Origin: Benincasa hispida
Taxonomy: Eukaryota; Streptophyta; Magnoliopsida; Cucurbitales; Cucurbitaceae
DNA: 64,000 nucleotides
Direction of reading: 5' to 3'
Assembly (NCBI RefSeq): GCF_009727055.1
Contig: NC_052358.1
Span: 46,963,089-47,027,088 of the forward strand
Shown here piece after piece: positions 47,967-58,839 of the stretch (its first letter is position 1; every line of letters begins with the position of its first letter). The position numbers were made by a program, and so were the translations under genes. Under the pieces are notes generated by a model. That model was not told the origin of the DNA. It made no database searches and saw only the letters and a list, made by a program, of their open reading frames with translations.

Positions 47967-48317
47967 GTGGGTGTTTGACAACCAAGGAAAGTTGGTTGAG
48001 TTAGTAATATTTTTTACCAACTCGATATTTGACAACCAACTTTAAATATTGATGGGGTTGAGTTGGTCATTTTACCAACTCACCCCAACTCTCTCCAATT
48101 CTCTCTCCCTCCAATGTTTTTAATGGTTCCACTCATCGGTCTCAGTTGGCGATTTCTTCTACCACACTGCTGCGACATACTCCGATGACCATCTTTGGGT
48201 AGCTAACTCCAACGACGAACTCCGAGCTCCGACAACCACCTTTGGCGATACTCCGACAACTACCTTGGTAAAAAAAAAAATCCACATTCGCACAACCAAC
48301 TTCGACGAAGAACTCCG

Positions 48318-49417
48318 TGTTGAGATTGGTGTCCTAATTCTCCCGGAGTCTCGTTGTTTTGTAAAGATACACATTGTTCAATGAATAAAATAAGTGTTAT
48401 TTAATTCTGGCATTTACTCATATCCAATAAACAAAGCTTCTTGGTTATCTTATGTGAACTTAAGCATGTATATGTGATATGCAAGTGAATCATGCCTTAA
48501 GTGATAACCTAAATCAGTTTGTAGTATAAGGATTAAGGTGGGATACCTGATCCTGGTGACACTACGGATACGGCCCGCTTTGTAGAGATTTTCAAGTGTT
48601 GTAAACTACTATAGATGGTAGATCCTGACCATTCGTGTGGAGACGTAGAACGGGGGTGTCTTATACAAAGAGTTTGTATAAGACCTGGACCACGAGATGA
48701 CTAGACTCTGTATATAACACCATTGATACTAAAGACTTACATCTCACCTAAATGACCATAGGTGACATGACCTCAATCCTGAGTGTTTTGTGAACTCCTA
48801 TCTTTGAAGGCAATCCTTTGATTAGTATGGGTGAGAGTGGCCAGATTGCCAACTCAACATGCCTACCTTTTTGGGAGTTGGGAACTCAATCCACAAGATG
48901 GAATTCACTCATTTTTCAAAGCAAGGATAAGTAGAGAGATTGCTCCTTAAGGGCTAATTCTGGGGCTTAAACATAGTCGCTACAACTTCTCTTTGGAAGA
49001 GAAGACTCAATCATAATAGGACTATGATTTATGTTCATTAGAGGGATCAGTGGTACTTAAGGAGACAGATGTAACTACAGGGGCATAACGGTTATTGGTC
49101 CAGCTGTACTTACGAGCAATCTGTGAAGGGCTGTCTCTTATACACATCTAGATGTGTATAAGAGACAGGCAGTCGTGTAGATCGAGTGTTCGCGTTTGCT
49201 GTTGTTCAAGCGATCGCGCATCGGAGCGTGGAGGCGCATCTGTCTATGTGCGTAAAGTTTTACTCTCTGTTCTTTTGTTTTGTACATGCTGTAATTTCTG
49301 TACGATTTGCATAATTGTTGGTTTGGAAGTCGACTGTAAATATTTGTTCATTCATGATTGTAATTTGGAATAGTCCTGTTCTGCTGCTCATGGAAATCTC
49401 GTTTCCGATTTCCTTCA
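48318..49417 (+). mobile_element. Copia-family solo LTR, interrupted by adapter sequence
   Basis: It starts TGTTGAGATTGGTGTCC and follows the 17804 LTR block for block to CTGTGAAGGG at 49130, where a Nextera junction begins. The tail (about 49169-49417) matches the end region of the same LTR family and ends CTTCA. Comparison with 17804-20284 suggests that more than 1 kb of LTR is missing at the adapter. Flanking ACTCC occurs on both sides (48312, 49424), but boundaries differ by a few bases, so the target duplication is unproven. Confidence 0.65.
49131..49168. other. Nextera mate-pair junction adapter (contaminant)
   Basis: CTGTCTCTTATACACATCT is followed directly by its reverse complement AGATGTGTATAAGAGACAG. 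This is the Tn5 mosaic-end pair that forms the circularisation junction in Nextera mate-pair libraries. It is not genomic. The apparent start MCIRDR at 49152 comes from it. Confidence 0.97.
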
Positions 49418-50703
49418 CTTTGGACTCCACCAACTATTTCTGACGACAACTCTAGCAACTAACTCTAACGACTACCTTCGCACAAGCAACTTTGGCAACA
49501 TAATCTGTCTACCACCTTCGTGTGCCCAACTTCAACGACCACTGATAAAAATAAAACAATAGGTTTAAATACCCACCATTTTATCACTCTCACTCTTACC
49601 CGTTTTCCCATGTACTTTCATTATTCTCCCAACTCCCTCAATTACTTGGTCGTTTCTCTCTCTCTCATGCTCTCTTCACATTTACTCCCCTTCTCATTCT
49701 CTCTTCTTTCTCCGTCTAGTTTGTCTTTCTCATTTTCTCTCTTCTCTCTTTGTCTAGCTCGCATGAGTTTTATTTTCCCTTTTCTTTCTCAACTCCTTCT
49801 TTCTCTTTTTTATTTTCTTTCTATGGTTGTTCTTTTAGATCTAATTATTCTTCTTCCTATTTCTTTTTTTTTTCTTAGATCTAAAAAATATTACATACGA
49901 CGTCCTATTATTGTTTCATTAAATAAAAGTTCAACGATATGTTTTAAACAACCTATCACTTGATGTTTTCAAATATTATATAATTCTAATGAAATGGTGG
50001 AATTTAAATTTATAACTCAAGTTTTTTTTTCTAGAAAACACCGTTTGTACATTGATGCAACATAATAGTAGAAAAAATAGACATCGGTATTTCTAAAATC
50101 ATTTCACCGGTTTTAAAAAAAAAAAGGTAAATCCATATTCCACAGATTGGTCAAAAAATACTATCTAATAGTTGATTTTATGATTTAAATGGTAAGATTT
50201 TGGTTTTTTTTTTTTAAGATTAACATTTAAATGTCATCATTTTTATCTAAAATAATGTCAATAGTTTCATTTGATGGCACTAATTATTTCAGTTATTTTT
50301 AATTTTTACGATAAATAATGATTAAGTTGGGTTTTTGAATGGAATAATCACTTCTATTTGAGTGTTTAAAAAAATTAAATTTAAAATTTTGTGTTATGTA
50401 TATTAATGCTATGTAAAGAATTTGTTTTTTTTTTTTTAGAATGGAAAAGAATTGGAAGTTTTTTTGTTTTTATCTTAGAAAAGTTAGAAAAATATGTGTG
50501 TAGTTGAAAATTAAAATCAACAATAGCAAAAAAAAAAAAAAAAATCAATTTCATTTACAAAAACAACACCAGATACCCCAACTCAACTCAATTCAACTTC
50601 ACAAAAAACACAGACAATGTAGCTCACCGGATAATTTAACACTCCAGATAATAATTATCAACTCAACTCAACTCTTTGCTTTTATCGCACATCAAACGCC
50701 CCC

Positions 50704-51359
50704 TAAGTGAACATCAAATAGTCAAAAACGTTTAGCCTAGTTAATTGATATATTAACCTCAAATAGTCATTATTATTAAGTTTAAAAATTTATTAAATAT
50801 AAATATAATATTTAGATGTAATAAATTCCAATTAATACACTATTTAATTTTGTTTAATCTAAACATATTCATCTGTTTTTATTTTGATTGATTCAATATT
50901 TAATAAATATAACAATATATTAAATAATACTATATTTAATTTTTTGAGATAAAATATTATATTTAATTTATGTCCACCTTAAATTTTCTCTACCTCTAAT
51001 TAAGTAATTAATTAATTTTAGTTTCTATATACAAAATTAGTAAATCAAATACAAATATTTAACTCTTAAATATTAATTATTCTTCATATATTCAAAAGTA
51101 GTTATTAATTATCTTAGACATTTAAAATTTATATATTTAATATGCATACTCAAGAAACCCACCCAAATCATAACAGAAAAGTTATTATTAGTATTCATAT
51201 AATCATCCTTACAAATGAACTCAATAACTCAAATTTTGAATAAACTCTAGAAATTTTACAAACCAAATTGAGAATCAAGATCTTACGTAGTAGTAGTAAT
51301 AATTGATGTATTATAATAAGTAAATTAAATAGTAAAGATTAGATAATATATCTATCCTA
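50704..51359. other. AT-rich intergenic sequence
   Basis: No gene seen. Near 50729, CGTTTAGCCTAGTTAATT repeats a stretch just left of the PIF-like element (47943, CGTTTAGCCTAATTAACT). Confidence 0.45.
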
Positions 51360-51708
51360 TTGGCAAGGATCGAATTTGCAGGTGACGTGGCCATAACCAG
51401 AGTTGGCCCGTTTGAAACGGAGGGCCGTGAGGAGGACGGCCCGTGGAGAGCCCAATAAGGCCCAATTAAGGCGTTGGACCACAGAAATTGTAGGGTAGGG
51501 AAAATTAAGGGAATTGTAGGAATTAAGGAACGCCGTTATGGCTTCCCTTAAAAGAGTCCTATATGGGTCCCCTCGGCCTTGTAGGCCGTTCCATAGGGTC
51601 AGGTCCGTTCCGTATTGGTTGGCTGCTAGTAGTCCAAAAATAACGCCTACTTTTGTGTCTGGGTTCACTGCCCTCCAGTAGCATCTGTAATCTGGGTTTG
51701 TCCAATTG
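51357..51708 (-). CDS. Exon resembling the C-terminal domain of protodermal-factor-1-type proteins
   Basis: The minus strand has an acceptor-like TGTCAG ending at about 51709. It then encodes NWTNPDYRCYWRAVNP..., LTLWNGLQGRGDPYRTLLRE, AFLNSYNSLNFPYPTISVV, NWALLGSPRAVLLTAL and FKRANSGYGHVTCKFDPCQ, then a stop. The pattern CxYWRxxP ... LLREAxxAFLNSYN ... FPY ... ALLGS ... FKRAN resembles, as I recall it, the cysteine-containing C-terminal domain of plant protodermal factor 1-type cell-wall proteins. The frame is intact over 116 codons and has normal coding composition. No upstream exon with a signal peptide was found; a poly-T/A tract (51719-51736) lies just upstream. It is therefore a partial gene, a remnant, or a gene with a distant first exon. 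Confidence 0.55.
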
Positions 51709-52168
51709 CTGACATGGAAAAAAAAAAAAAAAAAAGCAACAGTGGCATATATATAGTGACAAAGTATACGTAAATATAACTCTAACAACATCATACAAAT
51801 ATAACTCTAACAACGTCATATAATTTATTAATGATAGATTTTGCTATATTTGTAATTCTTTTAAATATTGTTGTACACTTAATTATTAGTCTTGAAAAAG
51901 ACTACCTATGTAATTACTCAATAAAAATGGTAAAAGTTTGATACCCTTGGATAAAAATTGTAGTTGACTTTTTAGTACAATAATTAGGAGTAAGGACTAG
52001 AACAGATGACATCTTGGTCAAGAGTGTATATCTTCTATAAGTTGAACTATACCCACATTGACTTTTTAATTGGTCAATTTTGAGATGAAAGTGAAACCTC
52101 ATATTTATTTAAAAACTAAGACCAATTAATTGTTCTTGGGTTATGGGGGAATAGGGTTAAAACTCAAA
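51709..52168. other. No gene recognised upstream of the orphan exon
   Basis: AT-rich. AAATATAACTCTAACAAC(A/G)TCAT is duplicated at 51772 and 51797. A first exon for the 51357-51708 frame could lie here or further up but was not identified. Confidence 0.4.
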
Positions 52169-52541
52169 GGTTTAAATATTATTTTGGTCACTATAATTTT
52201 AGTGTTTGTTTATTTTGGTGCCTATAATTTCAAAATGTTTATTTTAGTCCATATACTTTTAATTTTGTTTTATTTTGGTCTCTGTAATTTCAACATTTTC
52301 ATTTTGATCCTTGAACTTTTCAAAAGTAACCATTTTAATCCCGTAAAATGAAGTAAAAATGGAAATGAAGGGATCAAAATGGTCATTTTGAAAGTACAAA
52401 AACTAAAACGAATATTTTGAAAATACTAGAACCAAAATGAACGAAAATTGAAAGTATAGCGATTAAAATAAATATTTTAAAAGTATAAAAACTAAAATAA
52501 ACAAAACTGAAAAATATATGGACCAAGATAGTATTTAAACC
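52169..52541. mobile_element. Fold-back MITE
   Basis: GGTTTAAATATTATTTTGGT at the left is mirrored by the complement of the right end, GGTTTAAATACTATCTTGGT. The arms continue for roughly 150-180 bp as repeats of TTTATTTTGGT...TATAATTTCAAAATG. No coding sequence. A clear target duplication was not found. The superfamily is unassigned. Confidence 0.65.
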
Positions 52542-53729
52542 AAACTTAAAACAAAAGTTTTATAACTATTAATATGCTATGTCTGGAATTTATGCTTATT
52601 CTCTCCATTATTCTTTTTCATTTGAGTTTAATTATAATTTAATTATCTTCAAAAGATTATAATTTACTTATGTAAACTTCGAGCATACGCTTAGACCAAA
52701 AAGTTAAATGTTTGTCTTGGTGTTGTACTAAAAAGAAAAAAAAAAAAAGCAAAAACAAAACTATGGAGGTGATGGATTAGGGTCAATTTATTTTATGTTT
52801 TTAGTTTTTTCTTGTTAAAATGGAAGGTTACTTACGACATTTTAGTTTAGTTTTTTTTTCCTTTAATTTTAATTTATAAACTCACTACATAGTTATTTTA
52901 TTTTTAGTTTTTTAGTACAATAAATAGAGGTATAACGATTTGAACCTTTGATTTTTGTGAATGTTTAAGTTTGTATCAGTCCTTTTGAAATAAAAAGTGT
53001 CAAAGTCCTTCAATTTTTTAAAAAGCGTAATAAATTAACTTCTTAAATTTTATATTTTGTGTCTAATGGTCCTTAAACTTTAAAAAGTAAAGCCCCAAAC
53101 TTTTAATTTTATGCTTTATAAAAGTTCTTAAACTTTAATTATTGTGTCTAGATCTTAACCTATTTGACGTTTCTTAAAATTTATTAACCTATTGAACATA
53201 AAGTTGAAAGATTAACTTTCTACTGGACACAAAGTTTAAATTTATATCAATTAGGTTTATAATTTTTTTTACAAAATGTTACATATAAAAAGATTCTAAG
53301 AGACACAAAATTATAAGTTAATGAACATATTTACCATTTTTAAAATTTAAAGATTTTATTTCTTTAAAGATTAAAGACTTATTAAACATAAATTTGTTAA
53401 ACACGAATTTGAAAGTTTATACCTAATCTCCTAATTTAACTAACTACAAAAAAAGGTCTTTAAAAAACTTTTGCCTTTGAAATTTTGGACTTAGAATTAT
53501 AATTGAGAACATTAGAAAATGGACCTATTAAAAGTAGTATTCTAAATTGTTAAAAAGAAAGAAAAAAAAAAAGTAATTTTCTAAAATTTTCTGTTTTCTT
53601 AAAAAAAAAGTGAAAAAGATTTTAACATTTATTCTAAAACTTAGATGGTAAGAATCTATCCTAAAATTGAAACTCATAAAATGGAAATGAAGATACAAAA
53701 ATGTCAAATAAATTAACAGCCAATGTCAC
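52542..53729. other. AT-rich intergenic sequence with diverged inverted repeats
   Basis: Around 52950-53420, TTAAATTTTATATTTTGTGTC-type stretches and complements (GACACAAAGTTTAAA) recur, like the fold-back remnant near 38000-38480. No gene seen. The last part is the 3' flank of the Ole e 1-like gene. Confidence 0.4.
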
Positions 53730-54796
53730 TTACTCATGTTGGCAAGCAGAAGCTTCCAAGAACGGCACAGGCGGCAGCTTAGGCAGCGGCGGAAGTGGCG
53801 GCAGTTGAGGTAGCGGCGGAAGCTTAAACGAAGGAGGCAGAGGAGGCGGAGACAATGGCAGAGATGGAGACGGTGGCTTCGTTATAACCGGCGCAGGGAC
53901 CGGGACCGGATTAACTGATGCCGAACAGAACGACATTGGTTTAGCAGGTTGAGTAACCAACGAATCAACCACATACATTTCCATGTCAAACAACCTAAAC
54001 ATCAACCTAAGACTCTTCGGCGGACCGCCAGCTCCGCCGCAGTCCATTGTCGTTCCCTGTTCGGTTCCACCAATTGTCGCATAACAACCGCTAAGATCCG
54101 GCGTTCCATCGAATCTCATTGTAAAGCTTCCAAACAAATTCGTAGTCTCCTCTCTCATATAAGTAACTCCCCCATTGCCATCCCCACACGCCACCTTCAC
54201 TTTAACTCCTGCAACAAATAAACTTTTTACTTTTTACTTAGACATCTTCAACAACTACAACAAAGTATAATCTAACAAACTGTACTTATTTTTTTTTACA
54301 ATTTTTTTGTTATGATGATCCGTAACATTTGAATTCTCCTAGTCAAATCTCATAAACAAAAACAAGTCTTTAACAGCTAAATTTTGTTAGATAATTTGTT
54401 ATGAAATCGACAAAGGAAAGAAAACGTAGACATTAAAGATCGATATAAATATTTACATGATTCACTATCAATATCTTAGTTACGTCTACGGGTAGAGTAA
54501 AAGATTAGTAAATTATTAAAGAGAAATGTCATATAATATAAGAAGGTTTTTTTTTTTTTTTTATTTTATTCAGAGTGTTAAATATATTATTCAAGGTATT
54601 CCAACAATAGATCTAAATTCCGAGTTACAATAATAAACTTAATCATACCGTTCATGGGATAATCGAACATAGATATATGGCCATCTTTGCATTGATCGCA
54701 AAAGACGGTGCCGGTGACGACGGCATATCCATGGGCAGTGGCCAAAAGAAGAGTTGCTGTTAAAAAACAGAGCTTGAGCTTGGACAGAGGATCCAT
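53730..54796 (-). CDS. Pollen Ole e 1-domain, proline-rich secreted protein
   Basis: Two exons on the minus strand, 54796-54649 and 54208-53730, join in phase across a GT..AG intron (627 nt, 208 aa). Residues about 1-23 form a signal peptide (LCFLTATLLLATAHG). An Ole e 1-like domain follows: VVTGTVFCDQCKDGH (Cys33, Cys36), VKVACGDGNGG, LFGSFTMRFDGTPDLSGCYA, TTMDCGGAGGPP and SFCSAS, six cysteines in all. The C-terminus is proline-rich (PPLPPSFKLPPLPQLPPLPP) and ends SACQHE with a further Cys. This layout fits extensin-like or arabinogalactan-type cell-wall proteins with an Ole e 1 domain. The usual order in some relatives is proline-rich first; here it is last. Likely extracellular; molecular role unknown. 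The gene appears intact. Confidence 0.85.
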
Positions 54797-55151
54797 GGAA
54801 ATGAGGATGATCTGTTAAAAGTGAAAGAATTTAAAGATGGGCCAAATGAAAGTGAATTTAAGAGATAGTTGAAGAATACAGATGAATTGTTAAAAAGGTG
54901 ACAAAAGTGTCAGAGGAAAGTTAATGAAGCCAATGGGAAAAAGAAGCTTCAAATTCAACTCTCAACTGTCCAAATTAATGGGAAGGTTGGGAAAATATTT
55001 AGAAATTTTTATCGCTTTAGAATGTTTCCCTATTTTTGTTTCTATTAACTTGTAAGATATGTTTAATTTTAACAATATTTTTGTCCCCTTAAAAAGGATA
55101 AATTCTTGACTTACTATGATATTAACATGAGGTTGATGTTGATTTGATAGG
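54797..55151. other. Upstream region of the Ole e 1-like gene
   Basis: Presumably the promoter of the minus-strand gene. No TATA box could be assigned with confidence. No other gene seen. Confidence 0.45.
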
Positions 55152-55159
55152 ATAATAGA

Positions 55160-55850
55160 TAGAGACATCCAAAAAATTCATGGGGTAAGTCTTCGTGGGG
55201 ATCCATCTTAAATGGGGTAGGGAATCCCCGAATACACGGGGAATGAGGAGAGAGTAGAGAGTTTTTTTTTCCGTTTGCCAAATTCGGGTTCGGATTCCCC
55301 GAACCCGACCCCACCCTGTGTTCCCACCCCGCCCCAACTTTTGTATATAAATTATATATTTATAATATATGTATATTAATATTAATATTGTAGTTTTTGT
55401 TAGGATAATTATGGAGGTTTTTAATTATTTAAGTCTACATTTTATTACTTTAATTCCTTAAATGTTGTAAGATTTTAAGATAGAATGTTCTAATTCTTGA
55501 ATTTTAATTTATACAAATTATGAGAATTTAGCATTTTAATTATATCTTTTTAAATTGAATGTGTATTATTGTTTTTTATTATCAAATTTGATAATATTTT
55601 ATTTAAATGAAATTGTATTGGATAGTTTAAAGGAATTGTTAAAAAATATATATTATAATTGAAAATAAAAAAAATTGTTAGAAAAAAATGATGGCGGAAA
55701 ATTTTCTCCGCGGATCCCCGCGAAATCCCCATGGTGAATCCCTACCCCGTTTCCCGTAGGAAAATTCACAGGGATGGGTAATGGAATAGGGGGGCGGGAA
55801 TGGAGACAGGGAGAGTTTTCCCATCCCCGCCCCGCCCGTGGACATTTCTA
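55160..55850. mobile_element. hAT non-autonomous element with clean boundaries
   Basis: The ends are TAGAGACATCC (left) and the complement TAGAAATGTCC (right), flanked by the exact 8-bp duplication ATAATAGA (55152-55159 and 55851-55858). An 8-bp duplication and TAG termini are the hAT signature. Subterminal sequence is G/C-rich (GGGGCGGGG and complements at both ends) and the 691-bp interior is AT-rich without a transposase. The same G-rich style marks 52-165 and 46457-47040. Confidence 0.88.
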
Positions 55851-55944
55851 ATAATAGATGCTAACAAAGAAAGAGACACCCAAAAGATTTGGACATTCAT
55901 ACCTATTCATGTTGTATATTAGTTTTTTGAAAAGACAATGTTTT

Positions 55945-56515
55945 GCTACTAAATTTTGGATTTGGTTTTCATTTCGACCCTAGGTTTTAAAATGTTATAT
56001 TTTAAATTTTGAGTTTTGAGTTTAATTTTTATTTGCCTCTTGAATTTTAAAATATTATCTTTTTACCTTTGAATTTTGAGTTTGTTTCAATTTAGTCCTT
56101 AGAAATTTAAGATTTTCTTTTATTCTTGATTTTTACTCAATACTCACTTTCCATTGGGTGTTAATGTCTTTTTAATTTATTTAAAAGAATTATAATTAAA
56201 TTAGGTTTCACTAGTTTTTCATCACTACTAAACTTAATTAAAGTTTTTTACATCATAATTATGTTAAATTAATTAACTGAAAGTTAATGTCAAATACAAA
56301 AGTAACATTAATTAAAACTCAAAGGTAAAAGTATAAATATTCAAACCTAAGGACCAAATGAACACTAAACTCAAAACTCATGAGTAAAAAAGTAAAATTT
56401 TGAAATATAGAGATTAAATGAAAATTAACTCAGAACTCATGAATAAGAGCGTAATATTAAACTTATAGACCAAATAGAAATGAGACTCAAAATTAATGGA
56501 CCAAAATGATTCTTT
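55945..56515. repeat. Diverged fold-back repeat
   Basis: The left arm carries TTTTGAGTTTAATTTTTATTTG and GACCCTAGGTTTTAAAATG; the right arm carries the complementary patterns (GAACACTAAACTCAAAACTC, AGTAAAATTTTGAAATATAG). Old inverted-repeat element without coding sequence; ends approximate. Confidence 0.5.
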
Positions 56516-56789
56516 CCTCCCATTTTTTGTACTCTTAAAATGTTTTGTACTCTAAAACTACATTTGATAATCATTTGTTTTTTAGAAATTGTATTTGTTT
56601 TCTCACAATTGAAAATGATTACCGTTCTTAAGAAAAAATTTAAAAATTTTAAATTCCAAAAATAAAAATAAGTTCTAAAGACTTTGACTCATTTGGATGG
56701 ATCTTTTATTTTAATATTGTACTTTGGAAAAATAAATAGGAAAATATAGTGGGTTTTAAAGTATTTAGAAAAATATGATAGTTTTGGTA

Positions 56790-57075
56790 GGGCAGAAGGT
56801 CGAGATTTGAATTCTCAATCAATAAATATTGAAATGAGCAAGAGAGGTTGAGGGTTGAAGTCTTGACCATGTGCAACCTCCACCTGCACCACTTACCATC
56901 GACAAGATTGAAAGTTGAAGTCTCGACCAGCCTGCCATCTCAAGAGTTGAAGTCTCGACATGCTCAACTGCACCATTTGACCACGTTGCCCAAAGCCTCC
57001 TGTGCTGCTGCCATGCTGCCATCCTTGTCTGGTCACATCAACAACGCAATGGGTCGAGTCTTCAACCCTCATCCC
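56790..57075. repeat. Left array of the GGTYGAG...CTCRACC palindrome
   Basis: Imperfect copies at about 56799 (GGTCGAGA..TCTCAATC), 56850 (GGTTGAGG..TCTTGACC), 56908 and 56945 (GTTGAAGTCTCGAC) and 57053 (GGTCGAGTCTTCAACCCTC). Half-sites are inverted around a TTGAA/TTCAA centre. The interval is GC-richer than its surroundings. Confidence 0.65.
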
Positions 57076-57099
57076 ACGTCTTTTTAACCTTCACCTCTT

Positions 57100-57480
57100 C
57101 CCATTTTTACTTCTCACAAACTCTTCCGATTTTTTCTTTCTTTCCAAACTCATAGATTACTTTATTCCCACAAGTTTTTTTCCTCTTCTTCCCAAAATTG
57201 TTACTAAATCCTCCTATTTCTCACATTCGTCCATCAAATTGTGAGATTTGTACATTTACTCTATATTTTTTAAAAATAATTATAAATTTTGTTTATATTC
57301 TCATACTATTATATATTTTTTTATATAGTTTTTATGGTTATTTGGGAAACAAATAACCAAAAAGAGGTACATTTTCACTCAAATAAATTCCTATTTTTTA
57401 AAATTAAAAAATAAGTTAAGATTCATATTCTCATATTATTCTATTTTTTTTGTAGTTTTTGTTGCTGGATAAAAAATAAA
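57100..57480. other. C/T-rich then AT-rich sequence, no gene
   Basis: A CTTC/TTTCC-rich tract (57085-57230) is followed by AT-rich sequence. TTTTTTATATAGTTTTTATGG and TTTTTTTTGTAGTTTTTGTTG recur as loose repeats. No gene seen. Confidence 0.4.
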
Positions 57481-58740
57481 AAAAAAGGAGGGACTGTTGT
57501 TACTTTGAGGGAAAAAAAGCAGGACCGTTGTTGAATTTATGAGTTTACTTTTTATTTATTACTGGTTTTTTTAATATTTTTTAATATTTATATTATGCTA
57601 GTTATACTATTTTCATATCCTTATATATTGATGTTAGTAGTTTTTGAGTATTAGTTATATATTGATGTTAGTAGATCTACCATGTCAATTTTTTTAATAG
57701 TCGTTGAATTCAAGAATATTTATTTATCGATGTTGGTAGTTTTCTTTATAATTTAATATTCTTATTTATATTATGCTAGACCTACTATGTTAATGTTTTG
57801 TTTTTCATTTTAAATAACATTATATTTTGTTAATATTAGAATTTTTAAGGTTAGACTTTTCTTTAAAAAAAGTTAGTATTAGTGTTATTTTTTTAGTGCA
57901 ATATTAGTTATTTGAGTATTAGTTATTTTGTTAGTAATAGGGTTTTTAGGATTTATTGTTCTTTTGAAAAAAAAATATAGTATTAGAGTTTCCGGCGTTA
58001 TATTTTGTTAATACAATATAATTTTTTTAATTTGAGTTTTCTCCACATTTTTTGTTTATAGTTTTTTTGATACAAAAGGAAGTATTTTTTTTTTTTTAAT
58101 ATTTGATTTTTTAGTTAAAAAGTTTAGTGTTTTTGTTTGTTTTTTAATAAAAAATTCCCAATTTGAATGAATTTTTTATATTTCTTATACTATTTGGTTT
58201 TTTTTATTTATTTAAGTTTGATATTTATAGTTTAAAAAGTTTTAGTATTTATTTTTGTTATGTAATACAAAATTATTAATTTAAGTATTTTTTTTAATAT
58301 ATTTCTTATAATATTCATTTTTTTTAGTATTTAAGTTTGATATTTGAAGTTTTTTATTACAAAAAATTTAGTATTAGAGTTTGTTCTTTAGTACAATATA
58401 TTTGTAATTTGAGTTTTCTTATATGTTATGTTTATAGTTTTTTTTAATACAAAAGCTTTAGTATTATTGTTTTTTTTAATAATATTCGATAATTTTAGTA
58501 TTAGCTTTTTATTACAAAAAAATGTTAGTATTTTTGTTTGTTTTTAATACAAAAAATTACTTAGTGATTTTTTTTAAAATACTTTTTATATTTTTGCTTG
58601 CATTTAAGTTTTATTATTATTATTATTAAAAATTTTCATTTATGGTTTTTTTTTGTTATATGTTACATACTTTTCTTCTAAATATTCTTAACACTCATTT
58701 TACATGTGAAGTCAATTAAATAAAAATATTTTTTTACAAA
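57481..58740. repeat. T-rich degenerate tandem repeat
   Basis: Variants of TTAGTATTAGAGTTTGTT, TTTTTAATACAAAAA and TTAAGTTTGATATTT repeat loosely over 1.2 kb. Strand-asymmetric T richness with no coding potential. It lies between the left palindrome array and the transposase remnant of MULE 3. Confidence 0.55.
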
Positions 58741-58839
58741 TTTTTACATATACATATTGCACTTAATGTAAACAAAATACTATTTTTTATGTAATCAACA
58801 ACCATACCAACATACTTTAACTGTCATTAGTCTTATAAT

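Larger units (their letters stand above)
47967..50703. mobile_element. PIF/Harbinger-like non-autonomous element
   Basis: The left end is GTGGGTGTTTGACAACCAA and the right-end complement is GGGGGCGTTTGATGTGCG, each flanked by TAA, a 3-bp target typical of PIF/Harbinger. ACCAACTC/GAGTTGGT-rich subterminal sequence occurs at both ends. Degenerate repeats of AACTCCGACAACCACCTT type fill 48165-48310 and 49425-49540, on either side of an inserted LTR. A C/T-rich block occupies 49560-49870. No transposase was found. An inverted relative is at 58840-59441. Confidence 0.5.

Noticed and set aside
49152..49373. Frame starting MCIRDR
   Set aside because: Its start codon is in the Nextera adapter; the rest is LTR sequence.
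49520..49963. 147-codon Ser/Leu/Phe-rich frame
   Set aside because: C/T-rich low-complexity sequence within the PIF-like element.
56819..57244. Overlapping frames on both strands near 57 kb
   Set aside because: They cover the palindromic motif array, whose self-complementarity gives open frames on both strands; no domain is recognised.
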